From contig NC_064551.1 of assembly GCF_023856365.1 (NCBI RefSeq), positions 20,274,349-20,338,348 of the forward strand: 64,000 nucleotides of DNA, in the 5' to 3' direction. This DNA comes from Brienomyrus brachyistius. Taxonomy: Eukaryota > Chordata > Actinopteri > Osteoglossiformes > Mormyridae. Below, piece by piece: positions 1 to 11,220 of the stretch (the stretch's first letter is position 1; every line of letters starts with the position of its first letter). Under the pieces are notes generated by a model. It had not been told where the DNA came from and made no database searches. It saw only the letters and a list, made by a program, of their open reading frames with translations. A program made the translations under genes and the position numbers.

Positions 1-66
1 GGAATATGTTTTATATGTTGTTCTTTTCATCCATATTCAGGTTTATTTAAACAGGTGGACGCACCC

Positions 67-1694
67 TGTCGTGTCCCCCCTTCCTTTCCCCCTGTCGTGT
101 CCCCCCTTCCTTTCCCCCTGTCGTGTCCCCCCTTCCTTTCCCCCTGTCGTGTCCCCCCTTCCTTTCCCCCTGTCGTGTCCCCCCTTCCTTTCCCCCTGTC
201 GTGTCCCCCCTTCCTTTCCCCCTGTCGTGTCCCCCCTTCCTTTCCCCCTGTCGTGTCCCCCCTTCCTTTCCCCCTGTCGTGTCCCCCCTTCCTTTCCCCC
301 TGTCGTGTCCCCCCTTCCTTTCCCCCTGTCGTGCCCCCCCTTCCTTTCCCCCTGTCGTGTCCCCCCTTCCTTTCCCCCTGTCGTCTCCCCCCTTCCTTTC
401 CCCCTGTCGTGTCCCCCCTTCCTTTCCCCCTGTCGTCTCCCCCCTTCCTTTTCCCCTGTCGTGCCCCCCCTTCCTTTCCCCCTGTCGTGTCCCCCCTTCC
501 TTTCCCCCTGTCGTGTCCCCCCTTCCTTTCCCCCTGTCGTCTCCCCCCTTCCTTTTCCCCTGTCGTGCCCCCCCTTCCTTTCCCCCTGTCGTGCCCCCCC
601 TTCCTTTCCCCCTGTCGTGTCCCCCCTTCCTTTCCCCCTGTCGTGTCCCCCCTTCCTTTCCCCCTGTCGTGTCCCCCCTTCCTTTCCCCCTGTCGTGTCC
701 CCCCTTCCTTTCCCCCTGTCGTGTCCCCCCTTCCTTTCCCCCTGTCGTGTCCCCCCTTCCTTTCCCCCTGTCGTGTCCCCCCTTCCTTTCCCCCTGTCGT
801 GTCCCCCCTTCCTTTCCCCCTGTCGTCTCCCCCCTTCCTTTCCCCCTGTCGTGTCCCCCCTTCCTTTCCCCCTGTCGTGTCCCCCCTTCCTTTCCCCCTG
901 TCGTGTCCCCCCTTCCTTTCCCCCTGTCGTGTCCCCCCTTCCTTTCCCCCTGTCGTGTCCCCCCTTCCTTTTCCCCTGTCGTCTCCCCCCTTCCTTTTCC
1001 CCTGTCGTGCCCCCCCTTCCTTTCCCCCTGTCGTGTCCCCCCTTCCTTTCCCCCTGTCGTGTCCCCCCTTCCTTTCCCCCTGTCGTGTCCCCCCTTCCTT
1101 TCCCCCTGTCGTGTCCCCCCTTCCTTTCCCCCTGTCGTGTCCCCCCTTCCTTTCCCCCTGTCGTGTCCCCCCTTCCTTTCCCCCTGTCGTGTCCCCCCTT
1201 CCTTTCCCCCTGTCGTGTCCCCCCTTCCTTTCCCCCTGTCGTGTCCCCCCTTCCTTTCCCCCTGTCGTGTCCCCCCTTCCTTTCCCCCTGTCGTGTCCCC
1301 CCTTCCTTTCCCCCTGTCGTGTCCCCCCTTCCTTTCCCCCTGTCGTGTCCCCCCTTCCTTTCCCCCTGTCGTCTCCCCCCTTCCTTTCCCCCTGTCGTCT
1401 CCCCCCTTCCTTTCCCCCTGTCGTGTCCCCCCTTCCTTTCCCCCTGTCGTGTCCCCCCTTCCTTTCCCCCTGTCGTCTCCCCCCTTCCTTTCCCCCTGTC
1501 GTCTCCCCCCTTCCTTTACCCCTGTCGTCTCCCCCCTTCCTTTACCCCTGTCGTGTCCCCCCTTCCTTTCCCCCTGTCGTGTCCCCCCTTCCTTTCCCCC
1601 TGTCGTCTCCCCCCTTCCTTTACCCCTGTCGTCTCCCCTCTTCTTTTCCCCCTGTCGTCTCCCCTCTTCCTTTCCCCCTGTCGTGCCCCCCCTT
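67..1694. repeat. 26-bp minisatellite, 62 full units plus a partial one
   Basis: The unit starts TGTCGTGTCC, continues CCCCTTCC and ends TTTCCCCC. Unit starts fall exactly at 67+26k (checked at 93, 613, 1211 and 1679), so no indel is seen over 62 units. Variants are point changes: GTG to GTC (for example units at 379, 431, 535, 821, 977, 1367), GTGT to GTGC (327, 457, 561, 587, 1003, 1679) and TTTCCCCC to TTTTCCCC or TTTACCCC. The right end (from about 1497) is more diverged. Because 26 is not a multiple of 3 and the unit has no stop in any register used, three forward frames and one reverse frame stay open for about 550-630 codons; these are repeat artefacts. The C-rich strand is + and the complementary strand is almost pure purine with runs of 5-6 G. 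Confidence 0.97.
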
Positions 1695-3537
1695 TTCACA
1701 CTCCCTCCTCACTCTTGGAAACGTTTGTCATTTCTCACCTTAGTGGCGGTGCTGCTCTCCTCCGCCGCTTCCCCTTGACGCACAGCGTCCATCTTAGCTC
1801 GCACGCGACTCTGACTCCCGCCCTCACGTCTCTCACACCTCGCTGTTCATTTACCCAGAAACACCTGGCCCAGCTCACAGCAGAAACAGTTTGCTGTCCC
1901 TTTATTTGTTTGGCTGGCCTTCTCTCCCCCACATCTCTTCTCTTCTTCTAGTTCACTCGTTTTTTTCCCCGCTGGCCTTCATTTGGTTTCTTCCCTCTCA
2001 CAGCAGTGCTGTATCTGGTAATTGGTTTGGTTTGGTTATTGTTATTGCCCCTCAGATTGTAAGTCACCGTCTAAAGGTTGTCTCCTAAAAGACAATAATA
2101 ATCACGAATGACTCGCCTCATCTACCGCCGATGTGCGGTCCATATCATAAATCTTTCCTTCACTCCCGCTTCCCCCTTTCTCCCAATCTTTCTCCCTCCC
2201 TCATTCCCTCCCTTCTTCCTCTATTATGTTGTAATCAAGGTGAGAGGAATTTATGGGTGACTTTGCGCTGAATATTACTGTCGAATTGCTGTGTCTTTTC
2301 AGCTAGGTTGCTGACACCCAAACTATATTAACTGTGTGTTTATATAATATAGTATCATTAAATAGGCAATCATATAGTTTTATGTTGAGGAAAATTAAAA
2401 AAAGGGGTTTCCTCATTTAACGTCAATGGGCAGGAAATGGCACTAATTCTCATGGAGGTGGGATGTGATGTATGGCCTTATTTAGCGCCCCCTGTGGGCG
2501 GCTCAGCAGTTTGAGGTCTGTTTGGGTGCCGTTGCACCAGGTCATCCACCGGGCTGGCCTCGCTGTGGTCCCACGCCTGTCTCGTCTCCCACTGGCCTCT
2601 TTGCTCTCGCCCGCTGGTCTTCTTGCATCAGCAGACCCAATGCACTACAGCGAACTCACAGTAATGTTGCTAAAGAGTCTTCTTCACATTTAAATACTTT
2701 GTGTTTTCTTTCACGTTTTCCTGTTTACTCACTCTTATGCGACGTCCACTGTATCATAGTGGTGGAATGACAGAAGAAAATATACCCCCTCATACCCATG
2801 CCCACCATTGTGGGACTTCAAAGACCTTTTCTGAGTGTCTTGGGTAATTTAAAGTCTTGTGGTTTATTTAGAAGGTCCGCATCCCTTGACTTGTATTTCG
2901 GATTCCTATTCAGTCTGCTCTTCTTTAATGACAGAGTTGTGGGATTCTTGTGGGAGTTGAACCAGCAACGTGAGGTTTACATGTGCCTTCCTTTAACAAT
3001 GATGCCACTATTCTGTCTGTTTTCAAAAGTTTAAAAAATATCTTTACATGACTTTTATTCCTCTCCCCTGCCTTTGGCAAAAGTTTTCTTGGCTTCCTGC
3101 TTCAGTTTAACTAAAATATTGTTACTCTCTTACTGTCATGGGGGGAAAAAAACTCGCCAAACTTAGCAATTTTAATTATCATTCCTTTTAAATTCTTATA
3201 TGTTTAAAAATCAGTTTAAAGTTTACCTCTGCTGCTTTTTCATGAGTGCTGCATACGTTCTCCGAGCCAATCATAATCATTTTCATCCTTGTCGTTTAAA
3301 TCACTCGAAGACGGGTTTGTGAGAATTTTATAAATTCCCAAGTATGTATTACATTGTGGTCATCCTTTTTTTTCTTGTCATGCAATCCGGATCATTTAGT
3401 TGTATATGTTCTTACGACCAAATCGCATTTTTTTTTTTTCTAAGTTCGCAACTGTTTTCAAGGCGGTGTTTGTATTGTGTTTCAGCAGCAGACTATTTGC
3501 ATATCCAATCGACAAAGAAAGTGTTTCAAGTCCCACC

Positions 3538-3690
3538 CCAAAGTACTGAAGTACCCCAGCTGGTTTGGCACTTTCGGTACTGGAACTTTCGGTACTGGAA
3601 CTTTCTGTACTGGTTCTCGACCAGAAGTCAATGGAAAAGGGAAAGTACCACAAGTACCATACCAAAAGTATCATACTTGGTGTGGTGGAG
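3538..3690. mobile_element. hAT-like non-autonomous DNA transposon relic
   Basis: The segment is dense in GTACC/GGTAC motifs. It contains three tandem copies of a 15-bp unit, GGTACTGGAACTTTC (about 3568-3612, third copy with one change), followed by AAAGTACC, GTACCA and AGTATCATACTT motifs. Interleaved GGTAC motifs of this sort are typical of a fish hAT non-autonomous family. The outer ends are only loosely inverted (CCACCCCAAAGTAC against AGTATCATACTTGGTGTGG), and I could not identify a target duplication. The class is an inference. Confidence 0.35.
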
Positions 3691-3858
3691 AAGCACCCTT
3701 TGTTTATGTCCATCTCACGCTGCTAACTGCTGCGGTTTGGGCCGCCATAACTGGCCAAGCTGATATAGGAGATGGACTCGGAGGGTCTGCCCATTCTGGC
3801 AGGGAAAGGGGTGGACCTGCCATTCGTCCATCTCCTGCCTGTGTCCAGCTCATTCTGA

Positions 3859-4017
<159 letters not shown>

Positions 4018-4883
4018 TGATTGGTGACCGAGGGCATTGGGAGGGGTGCTTCTCTGAGTCCTAATCCTTGCTACACTGTACATCACATCAGTTTCCCTCA
4101 GTGCTTCTAACCATTAGCGTATCGTTGAATTCATCCCGTTTAAGATAACGTCCAAGTATAACCAAGTAAAAGAAAAGGTATGGAAAAATAATTTGAGAAA
4201 CGAGTGTCAGAATTAACGACGCTGTGGCACGGTGGAAAGGGGATTTTGGCTGTAATCCAACCCTTTGGGGACATTTCCTCACAAAAGGGGGCTCTCGGTG
4301 AAAGCTCAGCATTTCCTTACCGATCATGGGAACGTGCCGCCGGGACCGGTCACTTTCCACAACGAACAAAGAGTCCAGATGTTCGCCCTCGTTGGGTCGC
4401 CAGCATGTTTATTTATTTAATGCGGGCCTTTTGTTGTCGCACGGCCTCTCTGCCATATGCACGCTGTCACTAGCCAAGCGTATTCTGGAAGCTTTCAGAG
4501 TGTGATCTCCCACGGAACGGTTCCTTAGCTAACGTGCCTAATTAGAGAATGTGTGAAAGAACAGTAAGCCTAGTGCTCATCTTGGTTTCAGGTGTTTGAA
4601 TCTTTAATGAGACCTGTGCTCCCTACCTCAAGGAGCAGGATCTGTCCCGAGTGTAAGGTCATGTCCTCCGTGTCACCAGAGGGCGCTGTCACTTTCCCTG
4701 GTTTGACTGTTTCGACCCTGCCTATGTTTAGCAAACCACTTTTTTTCTTTCCCTAATTGTCTGTTAAGTTTACAAGCGGAGAAGATTGGAAGTCTATGTC
4801 AATAGAGTGAACCAGAAAACATGGGGTCCTTTTTTTAAAATTAAAAAATTAAAATGTATTTATTATTTTATTGGTTTAGTGTG

Positions 4884-5245
4884 AGGGGCATGGTGTTGCA
4901 GTGGTTAGCACTGTTGTCTCACACCTCTGGGACCCGGGTTCGAGTCTCCGCCTGGGTCACATGTGTGTGGAGTTTGCATGTTCTCCCCATGTCGTCGTGG
5001 GGTTTCCTCCGGGTACTCCGGTTTCCCCCCCACAGTCCAAAAACATGCTGAGGCTAATTGGAGTTACTAAATTGCCCATAGGTGTGCATGTGTGAGTGAA
5101 TGGTGTGTGAGTGTGCCCTGCGATGGGCTGGCCCCCCATCCTGGGTTGTTCCCTGCCACGTGCCCATTGCTTCCGGGATAGGCTCCGGACCCCCCGCGAC
5201 CCAGTAGGATAAGTGGTTTGGAAAATGAATGAATGGATGGATGGA
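4884..5245 (+). mobile_element. tRNA-derived SINE (V-SINE/HE1-like), complete with target duplication
   Basis: The head resembles a tRNA gene, with an A-box-like segment (4891-4904) and a B box GGTTCGAGTCT (4937-4947). The body carries the widely shared fish segment with GTTTGCATGTTCTCCCC and TTTCCTCCGGGTACTCCGG. The tail contains GGGATAGGCTCCGGACC, GGATAAGTGG and ends in GAAT/ATGG tandem repeats. The element is flanked by a perfect 12-bp direct duplication, TGGTTTAGTGTG, at 4872-4883 and 5246-5257, as expected for LINE-mediated insertion. It is the best preserved of about ten related copies in the window, which suggests it is relatively young. Confidence 0.9.
4937..4947 (+). promoter_or_regulatory. 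SINE internal Pol III B box
   Basis: GGTTCGAGTCT matches the tRNA/SINE B-box consensus GGTTCGANNCC except at its last base. It lies about 35-45 bp after the A-box-like segment, a normal spacing for an internal Pol III promoter. Activity is not implied. Confidence 0.6.
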
Positions 5246-5916
5246 TGGTTTAGTGTGGACCGACAGTTCCATGTTCTGAGTGTACTGAACAGTCCTGGTG
5301 TGAGGTAAAGACCAAATTAGTACTGTGATGTACTTTTTGTGAAATGGGGAAATATTTGAGTGTGAGAAAATGTCTCTGTTTTCTTTGTAATTCCACAGGC
5401 GCCTTAAACTTATGTCTTTATGCCTTTAGATTTGTGGCCACTCTGTGAGATCAGCTGACAAAGAAGCAGATAATAGTCCTTCCTTTGTAATCTCATGACA
5501 GGTCTGTGATGGTATTTGGAAATTATCTGAAGCAAAAGACCCGTGGCAGGAAAATCGTGGCTGGGAGCTTAGCAGTAGCTGACATGAGGCCATTAATAAA
5601 AGCACAAAATGGTGAATCCATTTATTTGGAGTGTCTTTCAGCTCAGTGTAGATAATAAGTGCATTAAATAGCAGACAGAGAGCAACAGCAACACAAAGTC
5701 GGTATGTTGTCCAGGTCCTGCGCACAGACAAGGTTTTTATGAGGCATTTTTAGCTACATTGGATTGCTTAAGGGCTGAGGCCTTCTTGGGGTGTTTCTAT
5801 GAGGGGAGGAGGTACTGTCATGCAAAAGAAAAGGAAGCTCAATATGGACAAGGAGCCACCAGTACTAATCAGTGACATGATAATCTGGTTAATGGTCTTA
5901 ACTATGGCATGCTAAA

Positions 5917-5963
5917 TGACTCTTGTGGGATTTTATTTGGGTAGTTTTCCAGTCCCAAGCCAC
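5917..5963 (+). repeat. perfect 47-bp direct repeat, copy 1
   Basis: This segment is identical over 47 bases to 6572-6618. It starts TGACTCTTGTGGG and ends CAGTCCCAAGCCAC. The flanks are unrelated. I recognise no transposon family here. Confidence 0.95.
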
Positions 5964-6349
5964 CAAGTCATGCCCCAAAGATATCTGAACAATCTTGATT
6001 TTGACCCTTGACTGCAGAAGCACTATTGAGACACCAGGTGGCGTAATGGCTATGGCCCTGTCAGAACTTGTGAGCAGAAGACTGTTTCTTATTCTGCAGT
6101 CCGTGGAGGACACGCTGTGTTGAACAAGTGAGCCCAGGGTCTGAATTAATTAAGTATCTGTGGGTAAATAGTGAATAGTTTTGGTTGAGAAGCTGACTGG
6201 GAGGGAGGCAGGCCACTACGGACGGCCCGCTCCCCAGACGGCTTTCTCTGCCGTGCTGTTTCATTAAGAGGCTCTGCTGAAATTGATGAGCAGGCCCTCG
6301 GAAATCTGTTCCTCCAGCTGTCAGGCGTCGTGAGGATTAAACAGATGTG

Positions 6350-6368
6350 CCCCCCCCCCCCCCCCCCC
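6350..6368. repeat. poly-C run, 19 bases
   Basis: Uninterrupted C run, one of more than 20 C or G homopolymers of at least 12 bases in the window. Confidence 0.97.
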
Positions 6369-6571
6369 AAAGCGGCCGCGCCCCGACTGAAGCTTGTTTA
6401 CAGATCTCGCCGCGCTGCTTCTTGGTAGGTTGTTAAAGTCAACGTTGCGGCACCCTGAACCTCATAACACGCAATCGATGGCTCTTGCAACACTGGACTG
6501 AGACTCAGCACTCTTCTCTTGCGCTTACATCAGTTATCGTTGTCTTCCACGCCTTGCCTAGCTGTCCTCTG

Positions 6572-6618
6572 TGACTCTTGTGGGATTTTATTTGGGTAGT
6601 TTTCCAGTCCCAAGCCAC
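6572..6618 (+). repeat. perfect 47-bp direct repeat, copy 2
   Basis: Exact second copy of 5917-5963, offset by 655 bp in the same orientation. Confidence 0.95.
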
Positions 6619-7895
6619 TTACTTAGTTACACTTCAAAATTTAACTGTTATACTTTTATGGAGTATATATATTTGTTTTCATCTGCTGCATGTATATTCA
6701 GAGCTTCTGTTTAATTATGCTCTTTTCCCCAATAATTAATGTAAACAAAAGCCCACTGTACCTTCCTCTTTTGACCATGTGCAGCCGGCAGCTTTGGTGT
6801 TCCTCTTTTGTCCATGTTAACACATCCAGGGCCAAAATTCACCCGGCTGCTTTTGCACCTTGAGATTATTTTCCTTGAGCGCACTCATCAGGTGAGCAGA
6901 GACACATTCACAAATATTCTTGTCTGTTGCTCAATTGTAATTTTCCTCTGATGGGAAGCGGCAGCATCCAGAGCAGAGTCTGCCTCTCTAGGATGGTATC
7001 CATAGAGAATCACCTGTAGAAGGATGTTCTCAAGAAGCAGCCGATTGCTGCTTTAAGGCTGGGAGCCGAGATATCGAGAGACAAAACAATTTCCAGCCCT
7101 TTGAATGCAGAGTGGACACTAATAGGTTAAAGTTATCGACTTTCCCATTACTTCCAACATGAAAATCATGTTTTCTGTTCTGATTTTAATCGTCAATAGT
7201 TATATTAAAAGCTTTACCAATAAGACTGAAATTAAGTAAATGTCTGTTAATTCTATAGCTTTTTTTAACTGTGTTGAACAATATATTAATCAATTTAGCA
7301 CTTTTTGGATTAAAACTGGAATTAAAATGACCCCGTTTTAATTGTGTGTTCAAGAGCTGTACTGCTTACTGTTTCAGCATTCTTTACCCTGCTTGTTGTC
7401 AATTTTCATTCTTTTCATTTCTTAGAAAGATGCTCGTTTCTACACTGGCTAAAATAAGCCTATATCTGCTGTTTTGTTTTTCCGGGTAGAATTAAACCCG
7501 GATCCCTTTCCTGCTGCAGCCTGATTCCTTCTTTGATTAGCACGCCCCTAGATTCGGTAGCGGTGCTGTAGAGGGTCGCCACGATGTCCCCCTGCCTGCC
7601 ATCTCCCGCCCACTAAGGGCTTAACCTCGCGCTGTAGCAAATCTCCGCGTGCTGCTTGCTCATTTCACGGTGAGCAGCTGCCTTGGATTCTGCCTTCTCG
7701 TCCGGACTTTGCGGCCAGGGCCAGGAACGTGTTGCGCGGCAGCTTTGCGGCTTTGAAGTCACGGGTTTCGGATTTCTGTACTGGGTTTGGGAGCCGTACG
7801 GACTTTGCGTCGAGGGAAATGGCCACTATGGTGCTTTTTCACAATGCAGCCATTGTATGACAGCTGTCCTCACTTCTGAAGCTGTGTTAAGATGA

Positions 7896-8132
<237 letters not shown>

Positions 8133-9585
8133 GCTCCTCACCCACCGCGAGCAGCCCATGCTACCACAAGCCTTGAGACCAGACTTGGAAAATCATCCCA
8201 GTCCGGTTCCGCTTCCAGACACCGGTTCGCGGACCGACCTGCATTAACCCCGAGGAGTGGCTAAGCAGAACACGGGAACAGAAATTAGCGTTTTTTAGAA
8301 TAATTGAACCACAAATGTCTTATTTTAGAATGAACCCACGCTGAAACGAACAGACCCAAACGTAACACCCGGAGCTGCAGAATTGTTTTTTTTGTCACCA
8401 GCGGGTCCTGCTGCATTTGACATTCCCCTAATCAAACATATTTCTTCCCGCAATCAGCATTATTCAGAATTAAGAACTTTGCCCCTAGGGCTGAGCTGCC
8501 AGACAGAGCTGAATGACGGGTCAATCCTTAATTCATTGTTAGTTAAAAACAAATGCTGAAGAAGCACAGTTGTGGTGGATTTAATGTTGTGTAGCTTCTC
8601 GTAAATTTTTGTTTTTATCGTGTTTTAAGTCACATACCAAGGGTGCTGGGAGAGGCGGGTCTCTGTCTCATCCTGGTCTGAATCTTTAAGGATTTATGAA
8701 GGATGTCCAGTAACAGTATTCAGAAATGTGATGCCCAGTCAGTAGTTCCATTGGATTTCTAGGGCCAAGCTATACAAATGGTAGCACGAGATCCCTGTGA
8801 GTTTTGCGTGCTTTTTCAGACCCAAATTTTTAGGGAAATCCTAATTGAAAGTATCAGTTTCAATCCCCAATCTTTAAACGAGTGTCAGGGCTCATGAATG
8901 TCTGGATATTAGCTGTTCCGACTGCCGTCTGTGGATCCGTGTGCTGTGTGGCTCTACACTCCCTCGGTGCTGGGGCTCCTGTGGACAAAGTGTCATCACA
9001 GAAAACCTCCTCAGTGGTCCCAGGCTTTCTAGCAGGAACTTAAGGAAGCCCAGACCACAAGAAAAACAAAAACGACAAAGCTGTGTTACTTCATCATTCC
9101 AAATGTAACTCAGTGCTGCAAACTTGAAGAAAATCCACCTATGCAGTTTTGTAAAATATTCAGACCTTGTATGTTGCTGAAGCTGCCGTCTGAGTTTGGG
9201 TGGCTGCTTATCTGAAGCCCACTGACCGCCAGTTGAGTTGCCGTTCTTTTTTCAGTGGAACCGTGTGTCCATATGACCAGGGATGTCCACGGGTCCAGCA
9301 CCACTAGTGATACATGCGTACAGTAGGAGGCTTGTGGGAAATGGATTATTGGAACTGGCTTTGTCTCCGCACACAGGTTTCCCTGTACTGATTTTAAGAT
9401 TAAAAATTCTAAAATGTCATTTCTTGTTTTATTTCTTGTGTGTATCGGGAATGATGTAAAATAATGATAGTGACTTGTGAAGTTTTCCTGTGTGTGTCGA
9501 AAAGGCTTCATTCGAAGCTACTGTGCAGTTCCTTTTATGCGTAACAGTTGAATGGATGTCAGCCAACAACCAGGCATATGCTTAG
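8133..9585 (+). other. gpatch2 3' UTR and downstream DNA
   Basis: The gpatch2 3' UTR must begin at 8133. I found no convincing AATAAA within the next kilobase; an ATTAAA occurs near 9410. The cleavage site is therefore not placed. No other gene or element is recognised. Confidence 0.5.
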
Positions 9586-9780
9586 TGGGGGCAGTGTGTG
9601 GCACAGCAGGTTAGGACCCTGTGCCTACGATGGGACAGTCACTGGCCTGAATCTCAGGGTCGGCTGAGTGATTTCGCAATTGCCCCCATGAGCAGGGCCT
9701 TTAACCCCCCAGTTGCTCCAGGGACTGGCTGACCCTGCTTTCTCAAGATTGTATATCGCTTTGGATAAATGTAATGCTTG
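9586..9780 (+). mobile_element. tRNA-derived SINE, L2-tail type
   Basis: The A-box-like TGGCACAGCAGG (about 9600) is followed by a degraded B box, CCCCCATGAGCAGGGCC, a TTTAACCCCCCAGTTGCTCC segment, and CTTTGGATAAATG at the 3' end. The last motif is the widely shared fish SINE/LINE tail (GGATAAA with TGCTAAAT-like continuation). This is a second SINE type, distinct from the copy at 4884. Confidence 0.7.
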
Positions 9781-10533
9781 GGCACAGGGGAGAGGGATGC
9801 ATGAGTTGGATGTGGAGAATGTAAATAGTATTTAAAAAATTATATATGAATATGATCCATCCTGAAAACCTTCCAGTCTCTTCTAATGGACCAGCTCCTT
9901 GTGACCACCCCCCCCCCCCCCCCAACTCCATTGTTTTAAAAGCCTGTTCCTTAGTATTTGCTCTGGGACACCTTCCCTCCATATGTACAGGCTACAAAGT
10001 CTATGCCCTAATGTACACTCGTTGCTGTTTCCCAGTTAGGCTGTGCAGCACATGGGGTTCACGTCAGCCCCTTCCAGCCCCTGCTCTGTCAGGACCTCTT
10101 CTTCTCTCCAGTGTCGAGATGCAGAACTGGAACTGTAGGGGATATTTGTGTCAGAGGTGTGATGAGCGACTCAAAAGTGCTGATTTTAAAAAAACACCGT
10201 TTACCCGAACTTGAATATTGAGTTTTAGATCTAGTGGGTCTTTCTGTTTGCTAACTCCTCCTTGATGCTCCAGGTTTCGCCTTACCTCCGGTCCACTCCT
10301 AGACAAACAACATTTTACCTCAGCGATGCTGCACTTTCCAAAATGGGATCGCTCTCCTGCTGAAGGTTCGTGATTCAAACCTCGGCTCCCTTAAGGCCGT
10401 TCTAAGGGGAAACCAAATCTAGTTGTGCTTCTGCTGATTAGGTGAAATTTTCAAACCTAATTGTCACTGGACTCAGCAGGGGACGAATGAGCAGTGGAAG
10501 GCTTGCCCATTTCCATCGGATTAAACCGTGTAT
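9781..10533. other. intergenic, nothing recognised
   Basis: Contains a 16-base poly-C run (9908-9923). No gene, RNA or element is supported. Confidence 0.6.
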
Positions 10534-11220
10534 GACCAGGGCAGCGAGGCGGCCTAGCAGCTAGTGCTGTGTCCTGACGCCTTCGGGGTCCTGGGCTTCC
10601 AGCCAGCCTTAGTCGTTGTGTGTGGAGTTTGCTTGTTCTCCTCCTTTTGTCCACCTTACATTTATTTTATTTAGTAGACACTTTTGTCCAAATCAACTTA
10701 CCAGTGATGCAAAGAGCACGTTGCAAACATACAGCTGTTGAGGTGCTGGCTAGACATAAATGCTGAACTTCCAATGAATGCCCAGGTAACAGTGTAAGCT
10801 ATATAGGAGCAAGAGCTACACGACGGATTCCAAACTAAGCAAGGACCAAATAAGAGCACTATTCAAATCAGCAGAAATTGCAACATATGTACATTTAGGA
10901 AACACGGAGTGGCATGCATTAGTAGAGGTATTCCTGGAGCAGATGGTCTTGAGGCATTTCTTCAAGGTGGAGAGCAAATCTGATGACCAGATGTGGTTCC
11001 TTAGCTCATTCCGGTAGCTGGGAACCACAAAAGAGAAACATCCACATGGATGTTCAACTTACATCCCAAGGTCCAAAGATATCTAAGTGAAACAGCGTAT
11101 CTAAATTGTAGAGTGTGTTCCCTGTGATGGACTGACATTCTGTCGGGGTGTTCCCTTCTACCCTCTATTTCCTGGGATAGGCTCTGTGACCATAGACTGC
11201 CAACAGTTATGGATGACAGA
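10534..11220 (+). mobile_element. V-SINE-like element split by a nested insertion
   Basis: The left part (10534-10661) has the V-SINE head and the GTGTGGAGTTTGCTTGTTCTC segment. The right part resumes at about 11058 with AGGTCCAAAGATATC and CTAAATTGT and continues through CTGTGATGGACTGACATTC to CTGGGATAGGCTCTG. Both parts align in order with the intact SINE at 4884, with foreign sequence between them. Confidence 0.65.
10662..11057 (-). mobile_element. LINE/SINE-derived insertion inside the SINE
   Basis: The insert begins TTTAGTAGACACTTTTGTCC, the reverse complement of the common fish L2-type 3' tail (GGATAAAAGTGTCTACTAAA-like), so it lies antisense. It runs about 396 bp and is flanked by CTTACAT at 10655-10661 and 11058-11064, a plausible 7-bp target duplication. 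The family beyond the tail is not recognised. Confidence 0.5.

Noticed and set aside
47..1951. Four overlapping open frames of 550-626 codons (Pro/Ser/Cys-rich on +, Gly/Arg-rich on -)
   Set aside because: All are direct translations of the 26-bp minisatellite; every frame is open because the unit contains no stop. No coding signal lies outside the array.
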